Assembly: GCA_023415715.1 (NCBI GenBank) | Contig: JAEZJP010000029.1 | Span: forward strand, 1 to 24,286 | Length of the DNA stretch: 24,286 nt | Source: Bacillota bacterium | GTDB taxonomy: Bacteria > Bacillota > Clostridia > Christensenellales > Aristaeellaceae | Direction of reading: 5' to 3' | Shown: positions 7,465-14,907 of the stretch, in pieces | Layout: every line of letters begins with the position of its first letter | Position numbering within the stretch: the stretch's first letter is position 1 | Made by a program: the position numbers and the translations under genes | Notes under the pieces: model-generated | Seen by the model: the letters and a program-made list of their open reading frames with translations, nothing else | Database searches by the model: none | What the model was told of the DNA's origin: nothing

Positions 7465-7692
7465 AGCCTTCCCCTTGAGGGGAAGGTGGCGCGCAGCGAC
7501 GGATGAGGTGTTTTGTTACGTATGTTTATTCCGCCATACACCTCATCAGTCTCCTTCGTCGACAGCTATCCCATCTGGCTCAATCGTCGCATTGCTCGCT
7601 ACCGCTCGCACTGCTCGTTTCGCCAGCCTCCTCCGCCTCGCTTCACCCGCCACAGGCGGAGCTTCGGCTACGGAGCCCTCAAGGGGAAGCCT
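7465..7692. repeat. Structured non-coding repeat element, about 228 bp, with inverted ends
   Basis: The 454-bp gap between genes is largely this element. Its left end holds an 8-bp hairpin CCTTCCCC-TTGA-GGGGAAGG (7467-7486). The sequence TTCCCCTTGAGGG (7469-7481) recurs inverted at 7676-7688, so the ends form near-perfect inverted repeats of about 14 bp. Inside are GATGAGGTGT/ACACCTCATC (7502-7511 with 7538-7547) and CTCCGCCT/AGGCGGAG (7631-7638 with 7654-7661). Open frames crossing it show no protein family and are biased by the repeats. Similar CCTTCCCC...GGATGAGGTG sequences are, from memory, dispersed in many gut Clostridia genomes. Upstream, 7406-7424 is an A/T-rich 8-bp inverted repeat. 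Confidence 0.65.
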
Positions 7693-7755
7693 CGGCTACT
7701 TGCCATTGGGTCGATTTTTAAGGAAGAGTATATGTAGAGTATGTGTAGAAGGCTT

Positions 7756-7773
7756 AAAAACGAAACTTCGTTT
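7756..7773 (-). terminator. Weak candidate terminator of the VOC gene
   Basis: On the minus strand, 13 bp after the VOC stop, AAACGAA and TTCGTTT (7758-7773) form a short A/T-rich stem followed by two more T residues. The tight loop makes it a weak candidate. Confidence 0.35.
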
Positions 7774-7785
7774 ACTAGACAGATT

Positions 7786-8193
7786 CTATTCCGGTAGACA
7801 AAGGCAAAACGGATGCCCCGCCGGATCCAGCATGGTGATCCATTGTCCGGGATTGTATTGCTCTCCAGCCATCACAGCACCCAAAGCTTTGGCATGCTCC
7901 ACAGCCTTCTTCAAATCGCTGACCGTAAAATCAAGGTGCAGCATTTTTTGCTGCCTGTCCTCTGCTTCAGGCCAAACGGGCGGTTGATAATCATCCTCCT
8001 GCTGGCAGAGCAAGCGGATGGCCTGGTTTTCCGCATGGACCGACACACATTCCTTGTTCAGTACAGTTTTATTCCAACCCAGCAGCCCGGCGTAAAAATC
8101 GCCCAGCTTCTTTGCATCGGGACAGTCGATCATGATATCGTCGATGCGGATCGAAAAGGCGCTGTCCGTGTTGGGCTCACGTCCACTTTCCAT
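7786..8193 (-). CDS. VOC-superfamily protein (glyoxalase/bleomycin-resistance fold)
   Basis: This small cytoplasmic protein (135 residues) has the vicinal-oxygen-chelate layout. The first beta-alpha-beta-beta-beta module begins IRIDDIMIDCPDAKKLGDFYAGLLGW. The second begins MLHLDFTVSDLKKAVEHAKALGA and ends with ITMLDPAGHPFCLCLPE, the usual closing motif of these proteins. GGAGG lies seven bases before the ATG at 8191-8193. Members include metal-dependent lyases, dioxygenases and antibiotic-binding proteins; nothing here identifies the substrate. It appears to stand alone between a repeat element and the leucine-rich-repeat gene, so context gives no further clue. Confidence 0.85.
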   Translation of the reverse strand: MESGREPNTDSAFSIRIDDIMIDCPDAKKLGDFYAGLLGWNKTVLNKECVSVHAENQAIRLLCQQEDDYQPPVWPEAEDRQQKMLHLDFTVSDLKKAVEHAKALGAVMAGEQYNPGQWITMLDPAGHPFCLCLPE

Positions 8194-8304
8194 TGTATTC
8201 CTCCCTATTCACTTCCTGCTTTAGCAGTATAAATCTCCGAAGCAGACCATTCAAGGCATTCCTGTGTGCATTTTGGAAGCTGTGCTTACGCCACCCGTTT
8301 GTTT

Positions 8305-10869
8305 TCAGCCATGTCCCCACAGGTTTTGCTCACCATTCCAATAGACAGCCACCAAATATTGAGTCATCATATAACCTTCTTTACCGTCCACGCGCACATG
8401 GGCCCAACCTTCCGGACCATAATCAATGACCTCCACCTGTGTACCATTGAAGTAGCGGCCCAAAGAAGTGCTTTTTGTGGAGGGTTCCTCCCGAAGGTGC
8501 AGCCGGTCCGAAGATTTGGGGTTGGACACCACATAGCAATCTTCCTCTTCATAAGTTTGCGGCTGGTCGCATGCCACATTCAAATATTGCACCGGTATAT
8601 ACCCTTCCCGATCTTTCAGCAGAACATGATACCACACGCCCACCGTATCCAGGATACGTATGGATACATCCTCCGTAATAACCTCCGAGGGTGCCTCCTC
8701 AGAAGGTTCTGCATACAGCCGAAAAGGTTCGCCTATGTCCTGGCGCTTCCTGCCCCAGGTGATGCGCACAAGATCATTAAATTTGTCGGTAAAGATCAGG
8801 GTTTCCAAAGTCATATACCCTTGGGCGCCATACAACTGCACATGTGCCCAATCACCCTTTGTGTCAAGAACCTGCACGGTGGTGCCGTTTGCGTATTTGC
8901 CCAGAGACTTTGCTCCGTTATCAGGCTTTGAAAACAGGTCCAACAACTCCTGATTGCTTGCATTGTTCACCACCGCGGACTGCGTTTGCCGGTCAATTGG
9001 CTTAACAATTCCCGGAACGCCACCCGGTTCCGCCCAGAGGATGCCATATTCCCAGGCATGCCAATAGCCAGCCGAGCCCTTCGAAGCATACAACACAAAG
9101 CCGGGGTTGTGACCTCCGAATACGAATGTGTCCAGCTCTGTTACGCCGTCCGGAACTTGGATTTGCGTAAGGGAAGGGCAGTTGTAAAAAACACTCTCTT
9201 CCAGTTTGGTAAGGCTAGGGGGCAAGATGATGCTGGTAAGGGCAATGCAGTTGGCAAAGGCCGAATGACCAATCTTGGTCAGCGTGATGGGCAGGGACAC
9301 CCTTGCAAGTGAAGTGCAGCGGTAAAAGGTTCCTTCTCCGATCTCCTTCACGCTTCGCGGGATGGAGACGGTCTCCAGCATTTCACTGTTGGAAAAAGCC
9401 CCATTTCGGATGCGCGTCGTCCCAGCAGGCACATCATAGGACTGCCCGTGGCAGAGAGGATAATAGATCAGCTCCTCTCCCTCAAAAAGCACGCCGTCCA
9501 CACTTCTATAGCGCCGGTTGCCCTCCGCCATCTCAACGCGGCGGATTGCCCCATAATCGGGCAGCGCTTTTTCCCCAATCTCCACAATCGTAGCGGGAAG
9601 GTGTATTTCCTCAATCGCCGTACCACTTGAAAACAAGAATTGCGGCAGGGCAGTAACCCCGTCCGGAACCGTGATTCCGGTAAGGTTTTTACACCCATCA
9701 AATGCTCTCTCATCAATAAAGAACGTGCCTGACGGGATCTCATATGTACCATGCCTGCCTGCAGGAAAGATCAATAGCGTTTTCCCATCCCTGCTGAACA
9801 GCACCCCCTCGTACGTTTGATACTGTTCGTTCCCATCCGCCACAGTGATCTGCTCAAGCGCCCCATAACCGGGCAGTGCCATTTCCCCGATGGACCTTAA
9901 GGAGGCAGGCAGGGAAAGCTGCGTAAGCCCGCTCAAACTCCATAGCGCACCTGCTGAAAGTTCCGTGATCCCCTCGGGCACCGTGAGGCTTTTTAGAGTA
10001 GTATTGGGGCCGAATGCATTCTCCATGATAGAGGTCGTGCCCGTGGGTATATCATATTGCCCGCCTTTGCCCGAAGGAAAGAACATAAGTGTTTTTCCGT
10101 CTTTGCTGTAAAGAACGCCATCGATGCTTTGAAAAGACTGATTCCCATCAGCCACAGTGATCTGCTGGAGCCCCTCTCCGTTAGGAAGCGCATTGTTTTT
10201 CATGTCAGCCAAGGAGGCAGGCAACGCAATATCCTGTACCGCCATCAATCCCATGAGAGCGCTTTCCTCAAGCTGCGTGACGCCTTCGGGAATCGTAAGG
10301 TGCTTCAAATGCTCATTGTAGCCAAAAGCCCCCTTCCCTATGGACCTTACGCCTGCAGGGATATCATATTGTTCTCCCTTGCCTTCTGGGAAAGCCAAAA
10401 GCGTTCCGCCATCCTTGCTGAAAAGTACCCCGTCGACGGCCTTAAAAACCGTATTGCCTTGCGCAACGGCAAATTCCCTCAGGCTTTCATTGAAATAGGG
10501 TAGGTTTTCGCCAATATTAGCAAGCGATTCAGGCAGAGTGATCCTTTCCAGAGCCCGGCACATATACATTAGATTTTGAAAGGCAAATATCTGGCTAAGG
10601 TCGGTAATTTCAGGCCCGACCGCCAGTTCCTTCACCGTCAGGTTTTCTTCCTGTTCTTCATCCCCTAAATACTGGGTCATGTACCCATTCACCATGGCGT
10701 GCGCTATAAAGGACTCTGCACCTTCCTCAAATCCAGCAAAGAAGGCGTATCCATCCTTGATTTCATAGTGGATACCATCCAGGGTCACCGTTTCCGCCCC
10801 CGCACCAATAGTAAAGAAGCACATGAGCCCAAGCGTGCCGAGCAGCGCAAAAAGAAACAGCCTGCGCAT
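8305..10869 (-). CDS. Secreted BspA-like leucine-rich-repeat protein with C-terminal SH3-like domains
   Basis: This is an 854-residue exported protein. An N-terminal signal peptide (MRRLFLFALLGTLGLMCFFTIGAGA) is followed by BspA-type leucine-rich repeats (LRR_5) to about residue 620. Four super-repeats begin at residues 146, 250, 354 and 458, exactly 104 residues apart, each with a (D/E)GVLFSKDGKTLLxFPxGKxGxYDIPxGT block and then canonical AFxxCxxLxxIxxPxxVxxIG units. Three SH3b-like modules follow, roughly at 636-698, 710-765 and 775-842, each with a GWAHVxxxGxEGYM-type core; such modules often bind cell-wall peptides. There is no LPxTG or membrane anchor, so wall association through SH3 domains is the likely location. 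It starts 16 bp after the PstS-like gene, implying cotranscription. The ligand is unknown. Confidence 0.9.
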   Translation of the reverse strand: MRRLFLFALLGTLGLMCFFTIGAGAETVTLDGIHYEIKDGYAFFAGFEEGAESFIAHAMVNGYMTQYLGDEEQEENLTVKELAVGPEITDLSQIFAFQNLMYMCRALERITLPESLANIGENLPYFNESLREFAVAQGNTVFKAVDGVLFSKDGGTLLAFPEGKGEQYDIPAGVRSIGKGAFGYNEHLKHLTIPEGVTQLEESALMGLMAVQDIALPASLADMKNNALPNGEGLQQITVADGNQSFQSIDGVLYSKDGKTLMFFPSGKGGQYDIPTGTTSIMENAFGPNTTLKSLTVPEGITELSAGALWSLSGLTQLSLPASLRSIGEMALPGYGALEQITVADGNEQYQTYEGVLFSRDGKTLLIFPAGRHGTYEIPSGTFFIDERAFDGCKNLTGITVPDGVTALPQFLFSSGTAIEEIHLPATIVEIGEKALPDYGAIRRVEMAEGNRRYRSVDGVLFEGEELIYYPLCHGQSYDVPAGTTRIRNGAFSNSEMLETVSIPRSVKEIGEGTFYRCTSLARVSLPITLTKIGHSAFANCIALTSIILPPSLTKLEESVFYNCPSLTQIQVPDGVTELDTFVFGGHNPGFVLYASKGSAGYWHAWEYGILWAEPGGVPGIVKPIDRQTQSAVVNNASNQELLDLFSKPDNGAKSLGKYANGTTVQVLDTKGDWAHVQLYGAQGYMTLETLIFTDKFNDLVRITWGRKRQDIGEPFRLYAEPSEEAPSEVITEDVSIRILDTVGVWYHVLLKDREGYIPVQYLNVACDQPQTYEEEDCYVVSNPKSSDRLHLREEPSTKSTSLGRYFNGTQVEVIDYGPEGWAHVRVDGKEGYMMTQYLVAVYWNGEQNLWGHG

Positions 10870-10885
10870 GCAAATCCATCCTCCT

Positions 10886-11944
10886 TCACTGCGGCGGCAG
10901 TTCCATCATGGGAATGTAGCCCGCCTGGGCGATGCATTTCTGACCTTCTTCGGAAAGCATCCAGTCAAGGAACAGCCCGCCCACAGTCTGCTCCTCTCCA
11001 GCCCTGATCACCCCGAAATAGCTGGTGGTAAAGGGGTAGGTTCCATTTCGCAAGTTTTCCGGGGTTGGAGCGATGCCGTCTATGGAAAGTACCTTTATAT
11101 CATCACTCTTATAGAGGGTATCGATATAGAACTTGTAAGTATAGCCGATACTGCCCATTCCGTTTGCATAGTCCCCCACCCTGCGGACCAGCCCGTCCAT
11201 ATCGCCGGTTACAAAGTTGGGCTGCGCTGCTTTAAGGGGCAGCCCCTTCATCACCAGGTTTTCCATGGCAGTCTGGCTGCCGGAATTCTTGCTACGCTGG
11301 TAGGCCAGTATCGCTTCATCCGTCCCGCCCACATCGCGCCAGTTGACGATCTCCCCGGTGTAGATTTTTTGAATCTGCTCTACGGTGAGATCATTCACAG
11401 GATTGTCCTTATGGGTGATGAATACGAAGGCGTCGTAGCATACGGGCTTTTTAACAAGTGTCACGCCATTTTGCGCCGCAAGTGCCAATTCCTCATCCGA
11501 TGGTTCCGTGGCAATGATGATGTCCACAGGGTGGTTTTCATCCATTGCCGCAGACTGGGAGGGAAGCTGTGCCGAGCCGTTGGGCTCATGCAGGATCAGG
11601 TGCTCATAGGCCGTATGCGTGGTGGAGAGGAAAGCGAATCCCTTCACTTCCTCTTCCTTAAGCAGCAGATGCTGGCGCGCAAACTCCATGACCATGGGCA
11701 CGGATACGGTGGAGCCGTCGATGCTGGGATAAGTGCCAAACTTCATTTCATACAGCGTTTGACTCCCTACCGTACCGATTTCCGCCTTTTCGCCCAAATG
11801 AAAGGCACTGTCCGTTACAATCTGCTTCCAATCCTCCGGCCTCGAAATCTCCTGGTTGATTTGTTCCCAGGATCCCTGGCTAAGCGCACCCGTCAGCATC
11901 ATCCCGCAGATCAAAAATACAAGCCACCCTGCCAGCTTCCTCAC
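10886..11944 (-). CDS. PstS-like extracytoplasmic substrate-binding protein (orphan)
   Basis: This is an exported type 2 binding protein of 352 residues resembling phosphate-binding PstS. A hydrophobic N-terminus (MRKLAGWLVFLICGMMLTGALS) acts as signal peptide or anchor. Diagnostic stretches are PSIDGSTVSVPM near the first ligand loop, VDIIIATEPSDEE, and VKKPVCYDAFVFITHKDNPVNDLTVEQIQKIYTGEIVNWRDVGG followed by YQRSKNSGSQTAMENLVM, which matches the anion-binding loop of PstS. Translation starts at GTG (11942-11944) after GGGAGGG (11952-11958). No PstC, PstA, PstB or PhoU gene is present. Its partner is the leucine-rich-repeat/SH3 protein, so it may sense or scavenge an anion at the surface rather than serve a local transporter. 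Phosphate as ligand is not shown. Confidence 0.85.
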   Translation of the reverse strand: MRKLAGWLVFLICGMMLTGALSQGSWEQINQEISRPEDWKQIVTDSAFHLGEKAEIGTVGSQTLYEMKFGTYPSIDGSTVSVPMVMEFARQHLLLKEEEVKGFAFLSTTHTAYEHLILHEPNGSAQLPSQSAAMDENHPVDIIIATEPSDEELALAAQNGVTLVKKPVCYDAFVFITHKDNPVNDLTVEQIQKIYTGEIVNWRDVGGTDEAILAYQRSKNSGSQTAMENLVMKGLPLKAAQPNFVTGDMDGLVRRVGDYANGMGSIGYTYKFYIDTLYKSDDIKVLSIDGIAPTPENLRNGTYPFTTSYFGVIRAGEEQTVGGLFLDWMLSEEGQKCIAQAGYIPMMELPPQ

Positions 11945-12058
11945 TTTTAGTCCCTCCCTTATACATACTCATCTCAATATACACAATGAACGAATACGGA
12001 TGGGTAAATTATCCATATGCAAACGGCAAAATAATAACACCTGCCGGTAACGCCTGAC

Positions 12059-12087
12059 TTGACAGGAAAAAAATGGCCTGCTATGCT
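12059..12087 (+). promoter_or_regulatory. Candidate sigma-A promoter of the serine hydrolase operon
   Basis: TTGACA (12059-12064) and TATGCT (12082-12087) are separated by 17 bp. A second possible -10, TATAAT (12097-12102), lies just downstream without a good -35. The gene starts at 12174 with AAGGAGGAAA before its ATG. Confidence 0.65.
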
Positions 12088-12173
12088 GTGGTTACATATA
12101 ATGGCACCGCATAATTCTAAGTAAGCGTTCAAAGAGAAGATATATCTTATGTGAAAGTGAAGGAGGAAAGCCC

Positions 12174-13739
12174 ATGAAAAAAATACTTGTCCTATTCCTG
12201 TTCGCTTTGCAAATCTTCCTTTCCTGCATTCCTGGAAACTGCGGCGCTGCCGAGAATACGGAGGAAAAGGATATGTACTATCCAGATGATGAATGGCGTA
12301 CCTCCACCCCGGAGGAACAGGGGATGGATTCGGAGCTCCTTTTGAAAATGTTTGAAACCATACAAGCAAACAAGGTGCCAATCCACAGCGTTCTGATCAT
12401 ACGCAAAGGGTATCTTGTATGCGAAGCATACTTCCAGCCTTTCCACAGGGATACGCGGCATGACTTGTTTTCGGCCACAAAAAGCTTTACCTCTTCGCTT
12501 GTCGGCATAGCCATCAGTGAGGGCAAAATCAAGGGTGTGGACCAGAAGATAACAGACATATTTCCCGACCTTAAAATGCCGGCAAACAAACTCGGCCTTG
12601 AAGACAGCACCGTTGAAAACATATTAACCATGTCGGCCGGCCATACCGCCGATTCCGTGGATGCTGTGTATGGCAGCGGCAACTGGCCGCAAAACTTTTT
12701 CGGCCTGCCTTTTTCCACAAAGCCCGGAACGCGCTTTTTGTACGACAGCGGAGCGTCGCATCTGCTGGCTGCCATTTTAAAGAAAACGACTGGCCAGGAT
12801 GTGGAAGAGTACGCTCGTGAACGGCTGTTTGACCCGCTTAACATAAGCGGCTACGCCTGGGAAAAGACCGCGGAAGGCATCAATACCGGCGGTTGGGGCC
12901 TTCGCATCACGCCTATGGATATGGCGAAATTCGGGTATATGATCTTGCACAAGGGTGTTTGGAACGGAAAGCAAATCGTGCCCTCCTCTTGGGTGGAAAC
13001 GGCCACGCAAAAGCATATTGAGGGCTATTGGGGCGAAACAAGGGGCGACGATTACGGATACCAGTTCTGGATGAATCCCTTTGGAGGCTTCAGGGCGGAC
13101 GGCTTTGCCGGGCAGTTTGTGTACATCCTGCCGGAATACGACATGGTGGCCGTTTTCACCAGCGGCATCAACTATTCCGAAATATACCAGCCCGTGAAGC
13201 TGATGAGCGACTTTGTCATGCCCGCCGCAAAGTCCAGAGAACCGCTGCCCGCCAACGAAAAGGACTTTCATGCGCTGGCGGATTACGTGAAGGAACTGGA
13301 AAACCCCACGCCGCAGGCTGCCGCTCCCCTGCCGGAAACGGCCGGCCAAATCAATGGAAAAACGTATGGCGTGAACTCCTTCATTTCAAGATTCTCCCTT
13401 ACGTTTGACAGTCCGGAATCCTGCACCCTGAACATCGTGCAACAGGGGAAAAAGTTCGCGCTGCCCGTGGGTCTTGACGGTGTGTACCGTGTATCCGACG
13501 TAAAGCAGCTAGGTACGCTGGTTTGGTATCCGCCCTATCGTGGCGTGGCCCTGAAAGGCAGCTGGGTAAACGGCAATACCTTTATCATCGACTGGCAGTA
13601 TGTAGAGGAACCGTATCACGAGGTGTACAGGTTCACCTTTGAGGGCGACAAGGCCACCATGGAGGTAACGGAGTATGTGGTAGGCTGTGCCGGCCCCATG
13701 CAGCCGTACGCCAAATATAACGCGGTCTTGAAAAAATGA
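12174..13739 (+). CDS. Secreted serine hydrolase, class C beta-lactamase/penicillin-binding fold
   Basis: This exported enzyme (521 residues) has the beta-lactamase-related serine hydrolase domain (PF00144). The nucleophile motif is SATK (Ser100 to Lys103) in HDLFSATKSFTSSLVG, and the second motif is YDSG (Tyr190), followed by AAILKKTTGQDVEEYARERLFDPL, typical of EstB-like esterases and D-aminopeptidase relatives. Residues from about 360 onward form an extra beta-rich C-terminal domain seen in some family members. The N-terminus is a signal peptide; FLSC at 15-18 is at best a poor lipobox. Substrates of this fold range from esters to peptidoglycan stems and cyclic peptides, so no specific one is assigned. 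The stop overlaps the start of the following short-chain dehydrogenase gene (ATGA), indicating coupled translation. Confidence 0.88.
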   Translation: MKKILVLFLFALQIFLSCIPGNCGAAENTEEKDMYYPDDEWRTSTPEEQGMDSELLLKMFETIQANKVPIHSVLIIRKGYLVCEAYFQPFHRDTRHDLFSATKSFTSSLVGIAISEGKIKGVDQKITDIFPDLKMPANKLGLEDSTVENILTMSAGHTADSVDAVYGSGNWPQNFFGLPFSTKPGTRFLYDSGASHLLAAILKKTTGQDVEEYARERLFDPLNISGYAWEKTAEGINTGGWGLRITPMDMAKFGYMILHKGVWNGKQIVPSSWVETATQKHIEGYWGETRGDDYGYQFWMNPFGGFRADGFAGQFVYILPEYDMVAVFTSGINYSEIYQPVKLMSDFVMPAAKSREPLPANEKDFHALADYVKELENPTPQAAAPLPETAGQINGKTYGVNSFISRFSLTFDSPESCTLNIVQQGKKFALPVGLDGVYRVSDVKQLGTLVWYPPYRGVALKGSWVNGNTFIIDWQYVEEPYHEVYRFTFEGDKATMEVTEYVVGCAGPMQPYAKYNAVLKK

Positions 13740-14572
13740 TGAAATACGTTCTTTTCATAGGCGCCACCGGCGGTCTGGGAGAGGTTTGCATAAAAGCGCT
13801 GTCTCAAACGGGCCGCTGGACAGTATTTGCCGCCGGAACAAATGATGATAAGCTTGCCGGGTATAAGTCGCTTGCCAATGTGATTCCATTGCATATGGAC
13901 ATCACGGATGACTTAAGCGTGCTTTCGGCACAGAAGACTGTAGCAGAGCATACGGACAGGCTGGACGCCATTGTCAATTTTGCGGGGCGCAGCGCTTTTG
14001 CCTCCATGGTGGAGGGCGGTTGTGTTCAGCTTGCGCAGCGTCTGCTTGACGTAAACATAATGGGTATGATCCGTGTAAACCGCGCGTTTTTTGAACTGCT
14101 GCTAAAAGGGAAGGGCCGGATCATCAACTGCTCTTCGGAAGCAGGCTGGATGACGGCCCAGCCTTTTGCCGCGCCGTACTTCCTTTCCAAGCGTGCCGTG
14201 GAAGCCTACAGCGACAGTCTTCGGAGGGAGCTGATGTTTTTAGGCATCCCCGTAATCAAAATACAGCCGGGTTCGTTTCAAACCAACATGACGCAGAACA
14301 CAATAGCCGGCTTTGCACAAACGCTGGCGGAAACCAAGTATTACAAAAATGTTCTTTCGCGGTTGAAACCACTGATGATGCAGGAATTAAAGCACGACAA
14401 CGATGCAAACAAGCTGGCAAAAGTAGTCCTCCATGCGCTGGAAGCCAAGCATCCAAGGATCAAATACCGTATCGGTACCGGAAAGATGCTGGCCATGCTG
14501 GAATTGTTGCCGGAAAAAGGTGTGGACCTGTTGTATCAATGGCTGCTAAAGCTGCTGCCGGCCAAAAAATAA
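13736..14572 (+). CDS. Short-chain dehydrogenase/reductase
   Basis: This cytoplasmic NAD(P)-dependent oxidoreductase has 278 residues. Visible are the cofactor motif GATGGLG (9-15), an NFAGR variant of the NNAG motif (81-85), a catalytic serine in NCSSEAG (133/134), and Tyr148 and Lys152 in YFLSK. The sequence PxKIQPGSFQTNM after the active site is common in retinol-dehydrogenase-like and steroid-dehydrogenase-like members. The gene begins at 13736, overlapping the hydrolase stop by four bases; an alternative ATG is at 13739. Why a secreted hydrolase and a cytoplasmic oxidoreductase are translationally coupled is unclear; the oxidoreductase may act on the imported hydrolysis product, which is inference. 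The substrate is unknown. Confidence 0.88.
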   Translation: MMKYVLFIGATGGLGEVCIKALSQTGRWTVFAAGTNDDKLAGYKSLANVIPLHMDITDDLSVLSAQKTVAEHTDRLDAIVNFAGRSAFASMVEGGCVQLAQRLLDVNIMGMIRVNRAFFELLLKGKGRIINCSSEAGWMTAQPFAAPYFLSKRAVEAYSDSLRRELMFLGIPVIKIQPGSFQTNMTQNTIAGFAQTLAETKYYKNVLSRLKPLMMQELKHDNDANKLAKVVLHALEAKHPRIKYRIGTGKMLAMLELLPEKGVDLLYQWLLKLLPAKK

Positions 14573-14653
14573 TCCTTTTACATCAATCCAAAAAGTTCCT
14601 GCATTGATGGTGTTACGAATACTTTTCTCCGGACTTTAGATAGCCGGTACACA

Positions 14654-14778
14654 GCGGGCGATTGATAATCGCCCCTACACCGTATAGAGAAGGTTGACGT
14701 TTCTTCCGGCTCGCAAGTGCTCCGGTAGAGATTTCAACAAACTCTTTACGGATGTAGGGGCGATTATCAATCGCCCGC
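14654..14778. repeat. 125-bp element with perfect 26-bp inverted terminal repeats
   Basis: The 335-bp gap at 14573-14907 holds no gene but carries this element. Positions 14654-14679 and 14753-14778 are exact reverse complements over 26 bp and enclose 73 bp of unrelated sequence. Each end is itself a hairpin: GGGCGATT-GAT-AATCGCCC, an 8-bp perfect stem with a 3-nt loop. The pairing of two opposed palindromic units is like a REP/BIME pair or a miniature non-autonomous transposable element. No clear target-site duplication was seen. Confidence 0.8.
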
Positions 14779-14876
14779 CTGTTCACGTTTTTAACAGCAT
14801 GTTTTTTTTATAAGACCGCCCGTTATTTTTCTGGATGGATCGATGGATAAAGTGATTAGAAAGAGTATTATCAAAA

Positions 14877-14896
14877 ACACCGCGTAATTGCGGCGT
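14877..14896. terminator. Bidirectional intrinsic terminator after the dehydratase gene
   Basis: ACACCGC (14877-14883) pairs with GCGGCGT (14890-14896), with one wobble or mismatch depending on strand, around a 6-nt loop. T-runs follow on both strands. It lies 11 bp past the minus-strand operon's last stop and can also stop plus-strand transcripts. Confidence 0.75.
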
Positions 14897-14907
14897 CTTT
14901 TTTATGA

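Noticed and set aside
7436..7987. Plus-strand frame of 183 codons across the repeat element and into the VOC gene
   Set aside because: It runs through several inverted repeats and is antisense to the VOC gene; it shows no recognisable protein features.
10886..11944. Phosphate importer locus
   Set aside because: Only the PstS-like receptor is present; there are no PstC, PstA, PstB or PhoU genes, so a complete phosphate transporter cannot be claimed.
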